Shown here one piece after another: positions 44,613-53,239 of a DNA stretch of 64,000 nucleotides. The notes under the pieces were generated by a model that worked only from the letters and a program-made list of their open reading frames with translations, searched no databases and was not told where the DNA came from. Where the stretch lies: contig NZ_JACSUD010000005.1 of NCBI RefSeq assembly GCF_014385435.1, positions 1-64,000 of the forward strand. The letters run 5' to 3'. Numbering within the stretch: the stretch's first letter is position 1; the number at the start of each line of letters is the position of its first letter. A program made the position numbers and the translations under genes. The stretch is from Alloprevotella sp. Lung230 (GTDB lineage: Bacteria; Bacteroidota; Bacteroidia; Bacteroidales; Bacteroidaceae).

Positions 44613-44692
44613 TCTACCGCTCTACTTGTCTACCGCCCTACTTGTCTACCGCTCTACTTGTCTACCGGTTTACTTATCTACCAGTTTACCAA
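44613..44692. repeat. Period-8/16 tandem array A
   Basis: Five 16-nt units starting TCTACC (44613, 44629, 44645, 44661, 44677) can each be split into two related 8-mers such as TCTACCGC and TCTACTTG. Units 1 and 3 are identical; units 4-5 drift to TCTACCGG and TTTACTTA. The same 8-mer family recurs at 48766-48918. Confidence 0.85.
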
Positions 44693-44894
44693 TTCCTGTG
44701 AAGTGCAGAGCGGATCGCGATGCTGTTTCACCCTTTGAAGATCTTTTTCCAAGCGTATAGAGATAATTTGGAACGCATAGGATGTTGTGTCGCCAATCGC
44801 ATGGCGGGAAATTGACCGTAGAGAGCCCCGAAGGCGAAAGACGGGAGCTGCGGACGGAAAGTGCGTTCTTGTCCACGAAAAGGTTCTTATCCAC

Positions 44895-44929
44895 GAAAAG
44901 TGCGCCTCTGTTTCGCAACAGAGACGCAC
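44895..44929 (-). terminator. Terminator of the efflux operon
   Basis: The arms GTGCGCCTCTGTT (44900-44912) and AACAGAGACGCAC (44917-44929) pair with one mismatch around a 4-nt loop. On the minus strand TTTTCG follows the stem. It lies about 50 bp past the TolC-gene stop. Confidence 0.75.
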
Positions 44930-44979
44930 GCAAAGAAAGAGGATATGAAGAAAAGAGGTAGAAGCAATGAGCTGGAACG

Positions 44980-46287
44980 CTATCGGAGCGTGGTGCCGCG
45001 ATAGAAATCAAGTATTTTGGAGCGGAAGAGGAACTCGTAGCGCGCCGAGATGCGGTTGGTCGCTGCGACGAAATGCTTGTTGAATGCCTCGTCGAACTCG
45101 GGAGTAGTGGCGCGGCCACCCTCCAACTTTTTGATGACGGTCGTGAGCGAAACCTGAGCCGCCTCTTCCGCCACCAGAGCCGCACGATATTTCTGCTGAG
45201 CCGCCAGGGCGTTGTAGTAGGCGTCTTGGATTTCCTTGTAGAGCGTCTTCTTCGTGTTGTCGAGGGCAAGTTGCTGTTCGAGCACCGCGAGACGGGCCTG
45301 GCGGATGTTGTTGCGCGTGGCGTGGCGGTCGAACAGAGGGAAGTTGAGGCTCAAACCGATGCTTTGGGAGAAATTGTCCTTGATCTGCCGGCTGAGAGTG
45401 GGATTGGTGATGCCCGAAGTATGATAATAGTTCGAACCAAGCCCGGCGGTGAGGGAGAGAGTGGGATAGCGTGCGGAGCGGGCAATGGCGATGCCCTCTT
45501 GCGCAGCACGGATGCGGAGGTCGGCCACACGGAGAGAGGGGCGATCGCTGAGAGCAAGGAGGTAGGTCTCTTCGGGGTTGCCTGTGATGTCGCGCAGTTC
45601 GCTCTCTTCGGGGCGTACGATGGCGAGGCTGTCGGGAGTCGAGAATTCGAGGAGCTGCGAGAGGGAGAGTAAGGCGAGGTGATGGTTATTCTTCGCCTGC
45701 ACAAGGTCAAGTCGGTTTTGCGCAATGCGGGAAGTGGCTTGTGCCAATTCTACTTCCGGCAGTCGGCCTGCCGCGATGCGCTTGCGCACTTGCTCTTCCT
45801 GCTGGAGGGCGAGACTGAGGTTTTCGTTGGTCTGTGTGACAACATCGGCGTAGTAAATCACTTGCAGATAAGCCTGCGTCACTTGCAGCGAGAGGTCTTC
45901 GCGAAGGCGATCGACGTCGGCCACGGCAGCAGCGAGATTGAGGTCGGCTTGCTTGTTGACGTGTCCGATGCGGCCGCCTGTGAGCAAGGGCATGGAAGCA
46001 CCGAGGGAAAGGGAGGTCGAGGAGGTGTTGCGCGACTCATAGGTGTTGTTTGCGGTGATGCCGCGGCCGAACGAGAGATTTTCGCCGGCGCTTGCGTTCA
46101 CCTCCGGCAAGCGGGCGTTTCGTGCGCTGCTGACATTGACTTCTTGCTGTCGGCAGTTGAGGAGGGCTTGCCGCACTTGCAGGTTGCGCTCGTTGGCGCG
46201 GTCGATGCACTGACGCAGGTTGAGGGGAGTCTGTGCTGCAGCGGTGAGGGAGCAGAGGGCGAGAAGTCCGAGGAGGAATTGTTTCAT
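44980..46287 (-). CDS. TolC-family outer-membrane efflux protein
   Basis: A 435-residue protein with a signal peptide (about 1-18) and two OEP halves of long amphipathic helices (TPLNLRQCIDRANERNLQVRQ near 20-40; SDRPSLRVADLRIRAAQEGIAIARSARYPTL's core in the second half). It forms the trimeric outer-membrane duct of a tripartite pump. It is last in the operon after the MacA-like adaptor (10 bp gap) and two MacB-type permeases. Confidence 0.92.
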   Translation of the reverse strand: MKQFLLGLLALCSLTAAAQTPLNLRQCIDRANERNLQVRQALLNCRQQEVNVSSARNARLPEVNASAGENLSFGRGITANNTYESRNTSSTSLSLGASMPLLTGGRIGHVNKQADLNLAAAVADVDRLREDLSLQVTQAYLQVIYYADVVTQTNENLSLALQQEEQVRKRIAAGRLPEVELAQATSRIAQNRLDLVQAKNNHHLALLSLSQLLEFSTPDSLAIVRPEESELRDITGNPEETYLLALSDRPSLRVADLRIRAAQEGIAIARSARYPTLSLTAGLGSNYYHTSGITNPTLSRQIKDNFSQSIGLSLNFPLFDRHATRNNIRQARLAVLEQQLALDNTKKTLYKEIQDAYYNALAAQQKYRAALVAEEAAQVSLTTVIKKLEGGRATTPEFDEAFNKHFVAATNRISARYEFLFRSKILDFYRGTTLR

Positions 46288-46297
46288 AGCGGTGGCG

Positions 46298-47425
46298 TTA
46301 TTGAGCGGGTTTCACTTCTTCGGATGTTTTGACATTTCCACGCACGTTGTCGCCGGGTTTCAGTCCGGAGGTGACGGCAATGTTCACTCCGTCCGACAAG
46401 CCGGTCTGGATGCGGCGTCGTTCGAAAGTTTGCGGTTTGGCGTCCTTTTTGGACGTGAGCACGTAGACAAAGGCTTTTTCGCCTTCAAATTCGACAGCGG
46501 ATTCCGGGACGGAGAGCACGTTCTTGAGTTCTTCGAGGACAATCTCGGCGTTGGCGCTGTAGCCGGCACGAATGGTTACTCCGCTGCCTACGCTCAGCGC
46601 GCCTTTGATTTCAAATTGGTTGGCGTTGTTCGTACCTTGGCTAACCTTGGGAGCAATGAACTCGAGCACGGCATTGAACTTCCTCTCCGGAAGCGCCCCG
46701 ATGCTGATGTCCATGGACATGCCCTTTACCAAGCGAGCGACTTCGGTTTCGTCGATAGTCCCTTTGAAAAGGAGGTCGGACATGTTGGCCACGGTGGCGA
46801 TAGTTGTTCCGTCGTTGAAGGAGTTGCTCATCACGACCGAGTTTCCCACTTTGACAGGGATGTCGAGTATGAGGCCGTCGATGGTGGAGCGGATGAGCGT
46901 GGTGGAAAGGTCGGCCATCGAAGTGCTGACACCCTCTTTGGCGATTTGCAGCGCATCAGCGGCGCTGTTGACCTCTTCGCGATTTTGACGCAGAGCAAGG
47001 CGTGCCTTTTCAAACTCTTCGGTCGAAATGAGGTGGTCGGCATAGAGTTTGTTGGCACGGTCGAAGTCGGCTTGCGCCTGCTTGACGTTCATTTGGGAGA
47101 GGCGAACGCGACTTTCGGCAGCATTGACCTGCGACATTTCGGGGATGACCTTTACTTTGGCAATCACTTCGCCTTTCTTCACCATTTGTCCCGCTTCCTT
47201 GTAGAGTTCGGCGATGATGCCGGTGATTTGCGGTTTGATGGCCACTTCGTTGCGCGGTTCGATCGTGCCGGTCACGACGGTGGTGCGGCGGATGGTTTCG
47301 GTCTTTGCGGTGAGGAGTTCGTACTCTGTTTCCTTAGGTTGTGACTTCTTGTAGAGGAACACGAAGGTGCCGATGAAAAGGAGGGCGACCAAAACAAAGG
47401 CGATAATTCTAAAAGCTTTCTTCAT
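46298..47425 (-). CDS. MacA-like periplasmic adaptor (HlyD family)
   Basis: A 375-residue membrane-fusion protein. One N-terminal membrane helix (about 5-25) is followed by a barrel-sandwich (lipoyl-like) half, TGTIEPRNEVAIKPQITGIIAELYKEAGQMVKKGEVIAKV, recognisable from its GxIxELxVxxGxxVKKGxxIA core. Then come a helical hairpin (about 105-175), the second lipoyl half, a beta-barrel and a membrane-proximal domain. It couples the ABC permeases to TolC. It lies between permease 2 and tolC. Confidence 0.92.
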   Translation of the reverse strand: MKKAFRIIAFVLVALLFIGTFVFLYKKSQPKETEYELLTAKTETIRRTTVVTGTIEPRNEVAIKPQITGIIAELYKEAGQMVKKGEVIAKVKVIPEMSQVNAAESRVRLSQMNVKQAQADFDRANKLYADHLISTEEFEKARLALRQNREEVNSAADALQIAKEGVSTSMADLSTTLIRSTIDGLILDIPVKVGNSVVMSNSFNDGTTIATVANMSDLLFKGTIDETEVARLVKGMSMDISIGALPERKFNAVLEFIAPKVSQGTNNANQFEIKGALSVGSGVTIRAGYSANAEIVLEELKNVLSVPESAVEFEGEKAFVYVLTSKKDAKPQTFERRRIQTGLSDGVNIAVTSGLKPGDNVRGNVKTSEEVKPAQ

Positions 47426-47501
47426 GGTGGGTATGAATTTATTTTTATTGGATTTTGCTGTGGAGAGATTGTGGCTTTATCTTTTCTTTCATGCTGGTGC
47501 T

Positions 47502-48752
47502 CTATTCGTCACGAATGGCATCGATGGGTTTGATGGCCAGGGCGCGCAGGGCAGGAGCAATGCCAGCTGTGGTGCCGAGAACGGCAAGTGCTACCGCGGC
47601 CCCCAGTGCCATGACAAAGGAAATCTGGAATTGTGCGTCGGCAAATTCGGAGGGTGCACCGCTTTTCATGGCTATCTCTGCGCCCGCAAGAATGAGCACC
47701 GCCAGTACGATGCCGGAGAAGCCGGCGAGGAGAGTGAGTACCATACTCTCGGTGAGGATTTGGGAGAGCACGGTGGACGGACGGGCACCGATGGCGCGGC
47801 GGATTCCGATTTCGGTGGTGCGCTCCTTGACCACGACCATCATGATGTTGGAAACACCGATGCTGCCGGAGATAAGCGTCCCGATGCCGATGAGCCAAAC
47901 CAGGATGTTGATGCCGTCGAAGAGGGATTGCACCATCTGAAACATGGCTTCCATGTTCATACCATTGATGGCCTGCTTGTCCTCGGGCGCAATATGGTGA
48001 TTCTTCTTGAGCAAGTCCTCGACCTGACCTTGGAGACTGCTTACCGAATAGCCGGGCTTGGCCGTAACGGCGAGGACATCAAACTCTCGTCCGCGGTTCT
48101 CGAGGCGTTGGAGCGTTGTGTACGGCACGAAAATCGTGTTTTCCGTATTGCCGCCCACGGCCATCTTACTGGTGTTGCCCGAGATGCCCACCACTTGGAA
48201 GTAGACACCGTTGACGTTGATGAACTTGCCGATGGGGTTGGGCTGGTTGGGGAAGAGGGTGGTGGCGACTTTTCGTCCGATGATGCATATCTTTCGGAAA
48301 TCGCGCACATCGACCGATTGGATGAAGCGCCCATGGGTAATCTTTGGATTTTCGATGGCGGCATAGTCGGGATAAACGCCTTTTATGGTGCCGTCGTGGG
48401 TCTTGTCACGGAATTTGAACACGCCTCCCCATTTGGCGATGAGTGGAGTGACAATGTCGGCATGGCTCACATAGCGGCGCACGGAGAGGATGTCGTCGTC
48501 GCTCATCTGCCACGAGCGCCCCACTTGAAAACCTCCGTAAGGCTTGGAGGTTGTTCCCGCAAAGGCCATATAGGAGTTTTGGGCGAAGCCGTCGAAAGTG
48601 CTTTGCAAGATGCTCTTCATTCCTTTTGCTCCGCCCATAAGAAGGATGAGCATGAAAATGCCCCAGAAGATGCCGAAGGCGGTGAGCATGGAGCGCGACT
48701 TGTTGCGGGTGATGGCTTGAAAGATTTCAGCCCATTTGTCTAAGTCGAACAT
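47502..48752 (-). CDS. MacB/FtsX-type ABC permease 2
   Basis: A 416-residue permease with an N-terminal membrane helix, a periplasmic MacB_PCD domain (about 45-245), and three C-terminal FtsX-fold membrane helices. The segment VKERTTEIGIRRAIGARPSTVLSQIL is the classic FtsX/MacB cytosolic motif. It begins with a soluble lead-in (DKWAEIFQAITRNKSRSMLTAFGIFWGI) typical of the Bacteroidota family. It carries no ATPase domain; that is a separate gene at 50178. The 170 bp between it and permease 1 hold a repeat array. Confidence 0.9.
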   Translation of the reverse strand: MFDLDKWAEIFQAITRNKSRSMLTAFGIFWGIFMLILLMGGAKGMKSILQSTFDGFAQNSYMAFAGTTSKPYGGFQVGRSWQMSDDDILSVRRYVSHADIVTPLIAKWGGVFKFRDKTHDGTIKGVYPDYAAIENPKITHGRFIQSVDVRDFRKICIIGRKVATTLFPNQPNPIGKFINVNGVYFQVVGISGNTSKMAVGGNTENTIFVPYTTLQRLENRGREFDVLAVTAKPGYSVSSLQGQVEDLLKKNHHIAPEDKQAINGMNMEAMFQMVQSLFDGINILVWLIGIGTLISGSIGVSNIMMVVVKERTTEIGIRRAIGARPSTVLSQILTESMVLTLLAGFSGIVLAVLILAGAEIAMKSGAPSEFADAQFQISFVMALGAAVALAVLGTTAGIAPALRALAIKPIDAIRDE

Positions 48753-48765
48753 ATCTTTATTAAGT

Positions 48766-48918
48766 AGACTGGTGATTAGTAGAGTCGTAGATTGGTGATT
48801 GGTGGACTGGCATACCGGTTGATTCGTAGATTGGTGTGGGTGACCAATAGGTTAGTGGTTGGTTCGTTCGTAGACTGGTTTACGAATTACCGATTTACTA
48901 ATCTACCAATTTACCGGT
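48766..48918. repeat. Period-8 array B, with opposed halves
   Basis: The right half (from about 48873) reads in exact 8-nt steps: ACTGGTTT, ACGAATTA, CCGATTTA, CTAATCTA, CCAATTTA, CCGGTTTA. The left half carries the complementary motif (GTAGACTGG, GTAGATTGGT, GTGGACTGG). The halves can fold on each other into an imperfect hairpin. The 8-mers are related to array A at 44613-44692. The array fills the gap between two permease genes of one operon. Confidence 0.8.
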
Positions 48919-48922
48919 TTAC

Positions 48923-50173
48923 CTACTTCGCATTCAAAGCTTCGATGGGTTTTACCTTCACGGCCTTGCGGGCGGGGAAGAAACCAGCCACCAAACCGGC
49001 AATGATGAGTATGGTGAGGGCAGAGATAGCGATGCGGAGGTCGATGGTGGGGTCGAGGAAAGTATAGAACTTTTGGTCCATAATCTCCATGACTTGCTCT
49101 CCGCTTTTGCGATCCATCCATTCGGTAGCAGCGATGCCGGCCACCAGTCCGATGTAGCCCGAGAGAATCGTGATGATGATACTTTCGAGCATTACGCTGC
49201 GCAGAATGCTCCAAGGACGAGCGCCGAGCGCTTTGCGGATGCCGAACTCATGGGTGCGTTCCTTGACGGTGATGAGCATAATGTTGGAGATACTCACCAC
49301 GCCGCTCAGCAATGTGAGAAGACCGATGATCCAAAGGGCGTTACGGAGGATACCGATGGTGGTATCTTGCTCCTTGGCGCCTTGGGCGGTGTTGTTGATC
49401 CAAAGAGCATTCTCGTCGGTGGGCGAGAAACGGTGGCGGCGGGATATGGAGCGACGGATGTCTCGAGAGAACTGTGCTGCAGCGGAGTCGGTGGCGACAC
49501 CGGTGGTGCGGAGGTTGAGCTCATCGATGTTGATGCCGGTGTTGTAGGCTGTACGCAGGGTGGTGAAGGGGATGTAACTTCGAGCCTGTCCCCAGTCGCC
49601 CTTGTTGCTGCGTACACCGATGATGCGGTAGGAGAGGGAATCGACCCGCACCATTTTGTCGATGGCAGCTTCGGACGACCCGAAGAAGTCTTCTGCCACT
49701 TTATTGGTGATGACCACCACTTTGCGGCATTGCTTCATGTCGAGGTCGTTGATGAAGCGACCGGCGAGCATCTTGACGTGTCCCATCTCGACCGCGAGCG
49801 GATAGACGCCTTCAAACCAACTGCTCACTTGGTGCTCACCGCTGATGATGCGCATCGTTTGCTTGAGTGAAATCTTGGCGGTGGCTTCGGTGATGTTGCC
49901 GGGCAGGGCAGTGCGGGTGAGCCTGACATCACGGTCGTCGAGCTTCACGCTGCGGTCTTTGGCCAGACCATCATAAGGCTTGGAGGTGTAGCCGGGGAAG
50001 ACTTCGACCACATCGGTGGCAAAGTTGCTCCCGTTGGCCTGGAAAGCATGGATGAGGCCGTTGCCTGCACCGAGCAGGAAGATGAGCAAGAAGATGCCCA
50101 CCGACACGCTCAGCCCCGTCAGTGCGGTGCGGAGTTTGTTTTGATTGAGGTGGGTAAGGATTTCTTGAAACAT
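48923..50173 (-). CDS. MacB/FtsX-type ABC permease 1
   Basis: A 416-residue permease with the same plan as permease 2: N-terminal helix, MacB_PCD periplasmic domain, three C-terminal helices, and the VKERTHEFGIRKALGARPWSIL motif. The two probably form a heterodimeric membrane unit served by the ATPase encoded 4 bp upstream. The substrate is unknown; relatives export peptides, lipoproteins, haem or macrolides. Confidence 0.9.
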   Translation of the reverse strand: MFQEILTHLNQNKLRTALTGLSVSVGIFLLIFLLGAGNGLIHAFQANGSNFATDVVEVFPGYTSKPYDGLAKDRSVKLDDRDVRLTRTALPGNITEATAKISLKQTMRIISGEHQVSSWFEGVYPLAVEMGHVKMLAGRFINDLDMKQCRKVVVITNKVAEDFFGSSEAAIDKMVRVDSLSYRIIGVRSNKGDWGQARSYIPFTTLRTAYNTGINIDELNLRTTGVATDSAAAQFSRDIRRSISRRHRFSPTDENALWINNTAQGAKEQDTTIGILRNALWIIGLLTLLSGVVSISNIMLITVKERTHEFGIRKALGARPWSILRSVMLESIIITILSGYIGLVAGIAATEWMDRKSGEQVMEIMDQKFYTFLDPTIDLRIAISALTILIIAGLVAGFFPARKAVKVKPIEALNAK

Positions 50174-50177
50174 AAGA

Positions 50178-50888
50178 CTACTTCATAAGTTCGCCGAAGG
50201 GCTTGATGTCTTCGGGGTTGTTGATTTCGATGTTGCCGATGAGGCCGTCTTTGATGTGCACAATCTTCTTAGTACGATAGGCCACGCCACTTTCGTGAGT
50301 GACGACAATCACAGTGCGTCCTTCGGCATTGAGGTCGGTAAGAAGCTGCATCACCTCAGCGGAAGTCTTCGAGTCGAGTGCTCCTGTAGGTTCATCGGCC
50401 AGAAGGATTTGAGGGTTGGTAATGATGCTTCGGGCAATGGCAACGCGTTGCTTTTGTCCGCCAGAAAGTTCGTTGGGCATGTGGTGTGCCCACTCTTTGA
50501 GGCCGAGACGTTCGAGGTGTTCCATGGCGATGGCGTTGCGCTTGCGGCGGGAGACACCTTGATAGTAGAGAGGCAGGGCCACGTTTTCGAGGGCATTTTT
50601 ATATCCGATGAGGTTGAAGGATTGGAAGATAAAACCAATCATTCGGTTGCGATAGTCGGCAGCTTTGGCTTCACTGAGGTTCTTGACGAGTACATCGCCG
50701 AGGTAATATGTTCCTTCGTCGTAGTTGTCGAGGATGCCGAGAATGTTGAGCAAGGTGGATTTTCCACTGCCCGATGCGCCCATAATGCTCACAAATTCGC
50801 CGTCTTCGATGTCGAGGTTGATGCCTTTGAGCACGTGCAGCGGTTGACCGGCATTGTAGGTCTTATGGATGTTTTCGAGATGAAGCAT
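50178..50888 (-). CDS. MacB/LolD-type ABC transporter ATPase
   Basis: A 236-residue ATPase with Walker A GASGSGKST (about 36-44), Q-loop, signature LSGGQKQRVAIARS (about 141-154), Walker B ILLADEPTGALD (about 161-172), and the His switch VTHE. The EPTGALD sequence is typical of the MacB/LolD/FtsE clade. It energises the two downstream permeases, with a 4-bp gap to the first. Confidence 0.95.
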   Translation of the reverse strand: MLHLENIHKTYNAGQPLHVLKGINLDIEDGEFVSIMGASGSGKSTLLNILGILDNYDEGTYYLGDVLVKNLSEAKAADYRNRMIGFIFQSFNLIGYKNALENVALPLYYQGVSRRKRNAIAMEHLERLGLKEWAHHMPNELSGGQKQRVAIARSIITNPQILLADEPTGALDSKTSAEVMQLLTDLNAEGRTVIVVTHESGVAYRTKKIVHIKDGLIGNIEINNPEDIKPFGELMK

Positions 50889-51020
50889 AGGTCGGGTGGA
50901 ATGGTAATTGAGTTGAAGTGTCGCTATTGTGAAAGGACTGCTGAGGAAAAAAACAAAAATCAGATAAGCAGCCCAAGAGGTGGAGAGAGAGAAAACTCTT
51001 TCCCCACCTTTATGGGTGAA

Positions 51021-51839
51021 TTAGTGGTTGGTGACACTACCGCCCGAACTGGTATCTTTTTGCAGTGAACGTGCTTTGCAATCGATGTCGGCACCACTAG
51101 AAGCAGTGGCTACGGCTCTTTCAGTGAAGAGTTCTTTGGCAGAGATGTCGGCACCGCTCGAAGCCGTGAAGTTTGCAGTTCTTGCCGTACCCTTGCAGTC
51201 GACATCAGCACCACTGCTGGCGCTGATATTTACGTTGTCGGCGGTGAGATACTCACAGTCAACATCGGCACCTGACGAAGCGGCGATGGTCAGAGAGGGA
51301 GTGTTGAAATTGTTCAAATCGACATCACCCGATGAGGATGCGGCAATGTTTACAGCTGTTGCCGATCCACCAATGAGTGAAATAGAGCCAGTGGAACTGG
51401 TGCTGATGTTGAGAGGGCATTGTAGAGTGAGTGGTTGGAGCACTTTAATCTCACCTGATGAGGAGGTTTTCATATCGTTGATTGTATACCCCGAGATTTC
51501 TACTACGGTGTGGACGGAATTGTCGATGTAGCGTGCTCCTTTGTAGGCTGCAATCAAGGTATTGCCCGATACATGGATATTGAGGAGAGATGGATCTTTG
51601 AGGTTGGAAGTGACGGTGATGCTTTTTTGTCCCGTAGGGATATAGCGTACTTCGATGTCTTGTCGTGCATCGATTTTGGTTACTTCGCCGGTGACATTGA
51701 GGGTGTGTACTCTGGAGTGAGGCACAACTTCGAGACGTGTTTCACTTGGGGAATTGATGCCGGCAATGACGATTTCTTTGCAGCTCCAGAGGCTGGTAGT
51801 CAGAGATAGGGCGAGGAGGGATAGAATAAAACGTTTCAT
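51021..51839 (-). CDS. DUF2807 (GIN-domain) lipoprotein
   Basis: A 272-residue lipoprotein (lipobox SLWSC, Cys20) with a head-GIN/DUF2807 domain, a right-handed beta-helix. After about residue 120 it repeats the turn (A/S)SSGADVDC or SSSGDVDL six or more times. Such proteins sit at the Bacteroidota cell envelope with largely unknown roles, possibly as adhesins or envelope-stress factors. It lies between a GntR regulator and the MacB-type ATPase on the same strand, 132 bp before the latter. Confidence 0.85.
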   Translation of the reverse strand: MKRFILSLLALSLTTSLWSCKEIVIAGINSPSETRLEVVPHSRVHTLNVTGEVTKIDARQDIEVRYIPTGQKSITVTSNLKDPSLLNIHVSGNTLIAAYKGARYIDNSVHTVVEISGYTINDMKTSSSGEIKVLQPLTLQCPLNISTSSTGSISLIGGSATAVNIAASSSGDVDLNNFNTPSLTIAASSGADVDCEYLTADNVNISASSGADVDCKGTARTANFTASSGADISAKELFTERAVATASSGADIDCKARSLQKDTSSGGSVTNH

Positions 51840-51920
51840 AATTAAAATGTTTAGAAGTGTGAAGTGTTTTTTACTAATACGAAAGAGTGATGGATTTGTG
51901 ACAGGAGAGCAGCATAATTG

Positions 51921-52295
51921 TTAGATGTCTGTGGCATTCTCAAGTAGCAGTTCTAAACGCTGGGTTACTTGAGGCAACGGGATGTTGAGCATCTGCATGC
52001 TGTGTGCTAAATCGGGGAGCTGTTGGTTGAGAAAATCTTCGCGGCGTGTAGCGTGGATGATGGTTTGTGCATCGGCGGCAACAAAATATCCCAATCCGCG
52101 CTTGGTGTAGAGAATGCCGCGTTGAGCGAGCACATCAAAGGCTTTGACGGTGGTGTTGATGTTGACTTGCAGCAGAACGCTGTAGTCGCGAACGCCGGGG
52201 ACTCGTTCGTCGGCCTTATATTGGCCGGCCATAATCTCATCCATGAGTCGCTCCGCGATTTGGAGATAGATAGGTTGGCCTTCGCGGAATTTCAT
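51921..52295 (-). CDS. GntR-family (YtrA-type) transcriptional regulator
   Basis: A 124-residue regulator with only the N-terminal winged-helix domain (PIYLQIAERLMDEIMAGQYKADERVPGVRDYS near 8-40; VNINTTVKAFDVLAQRGIL; RGLGYFV) and a short helical tail, so it is of the YtrA subfamily. YtrA-type repressors usually control an adjacent ABC transporter. Here the transporter pair lies immediately upstream in the same run, so autoregulation of the cluster is likely. Confidence 0.88.
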   Translation of the reverse strand: MKFREGQPIYLQIAERLMDEIMAGQYKADERVPGVRDYSVLLQVNINTTVKAFDVLAQRGILYTKRGLGYFVAADAQTIIHATRREDFLNQQLPDLAHSMQMLNIPLPQVTQRLELLLENATDI

Positions 52296-52327
52296 AATGG
52301 AGTGAGTTCTGTTTGAGCAGTCCGGGG

Positions 52328-53212
52328 TTAGAGTCCGATGCTGCGGTTAATAATGACATTGGAATTCTTGAACATACGGTAGGAGAAGTAGATGCATCCG
52401 ATTGTCCAAAGTAGATGAAATAAGTAGATGGCGACACTTAGCCAAAGAATGTACTGCGTGATGCTTTCTGAAGCAATGTCTGTGGGAAAGTCGTCTACGT
52501 AGTGCTTGACCATAAAACTTGCAACTAAGGTCAGAATTAAGGTGATTACTACGGAAAGGACGAAGATGAAAGCGGTAGTAAGGATGAATGCGTAGCGACG
52601 GAAGAGGGTGCCACCGAGGATGTAGGTGGCTTCAGCAGAGAGAAAAAGGAAGAAGGGTAGAGGGAGAATGAACACTTCGGGCCGGACGATGATTTGTGTT
52701 TCGGTCTCTCTGATGAGATCCATATGTAGGAAATTGATTTGATCTAATGGATCAAAGATGTGGAATGCAACGAGTTCACCCCCCTCTCGAACAATGGCGC
52801 GTATCACCCAGTTGAGTAAGTCAGCAGCCACGAATGCAACAACAATGCCTATTAGTACGAAGAAGGTGGATAGTATCAGGCGGTTGAGATATTTTTCTGT
52901 GCTTGTGGCGGGAAGCATATAGTAGTTGATACGTGCTTGCTTCGTTTTTAGATCTGCGAAAATAGAGCTGGCACCAATCAGTGCAAAGATATGGGCCGCA
53001 AAAAGAGATAAGGAGATCACAAAGGTGTACAAACCGTGCTCAATGGAATCATCGTGGTAGAACAGATAAGGAGTAGTGGGTAATAGTAAAATGAAGAAAA
53101 AGCCGAGGAACATACCTCCCCACATCTTAAACAGATCTTTCTTGTGCATCAAGCAATCGTGCTTAAAGACATAGCAGAAGCGGGTGAAATCAAAGTTATG
53201 ATGAGCAAACAT
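52328..53212 (-). CDS. ABC-type membrane protein of a YtrB-like transporter
   Basis: A 294-residue protein with about six hydrophobic segments (LGFFFILLLPTTPYLF, TFVISLSLFAAHIFALIGAS, LILSTFFVLIGIVVAFVAADLL and three more). The segment FADLKTKQARINYYMLPATSTEKYLNRLI is characteristic of small Bacteroidota ABC membrane subunits beside a YtrA regulator. It lies 27 bp after the ATPase gene. The exact N-terminus is uncertain, because an internal ATG (MHKKDLFKMW) gives a more usual start. Confidence 0.78.
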   Translation of the reverse strand: MFAHHNFDFTRFCYVFKHDCLMHKKDLFKMWGGMFLGFFFILLLPTTPYLFYHDDSIEHGLYTFVISLSLFAAHIFALIGASSIFADLKTKQARINYYMLPATSTEKYLNRLILSTFFVLIGIVVAFVAADLLNWVIRAIVREGGELVAFHIFDPLDQINFLHMDLIRETETQIIVRPEVFILPLPFFLFLSAEATYILGGTLFRRYAFILTTAFIFVLSVVITLILTLVASFMVKHYVDDFPTDIASESITQYILWLSVAIYLFHLLWTIGCIYFSYRMFKNSNVIINRSIGL

Positions 53213-53239
53213 AGTGAACAGATGTTTAGAGGAAATAAA

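Larger units (their letters stand above)
44525..44975. other. Non-coding stretch between the receptor and efflux operons
   Basis: No gene is supported. It holds the inverted repeat AAAGTGATGAT/ATCATCACTTT (about 44525-44570), a period-8 array (44613-44692), two 18-nt direct repeats with core CTTGTCCACGAAAAG or CTTATCCACGAAAAG (44865-44900), and the TolC-gene terminator (44900-44929). Confidence 0.6.

Noticed and set aside
44670-45269. 199-codon open frame overlapping the tolC gene on the same strand
   Set aside because: It is in another frame of the TolC-family gene and runs through its terminator; Ser/Arg-rich artefact composition.
47367-48743. 458-codon open frame antisense to permease 2
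   Set aside because: It is a shadow of a clear MacB-type permease; its His/Asp/Gly-rich composition is not protein-like.
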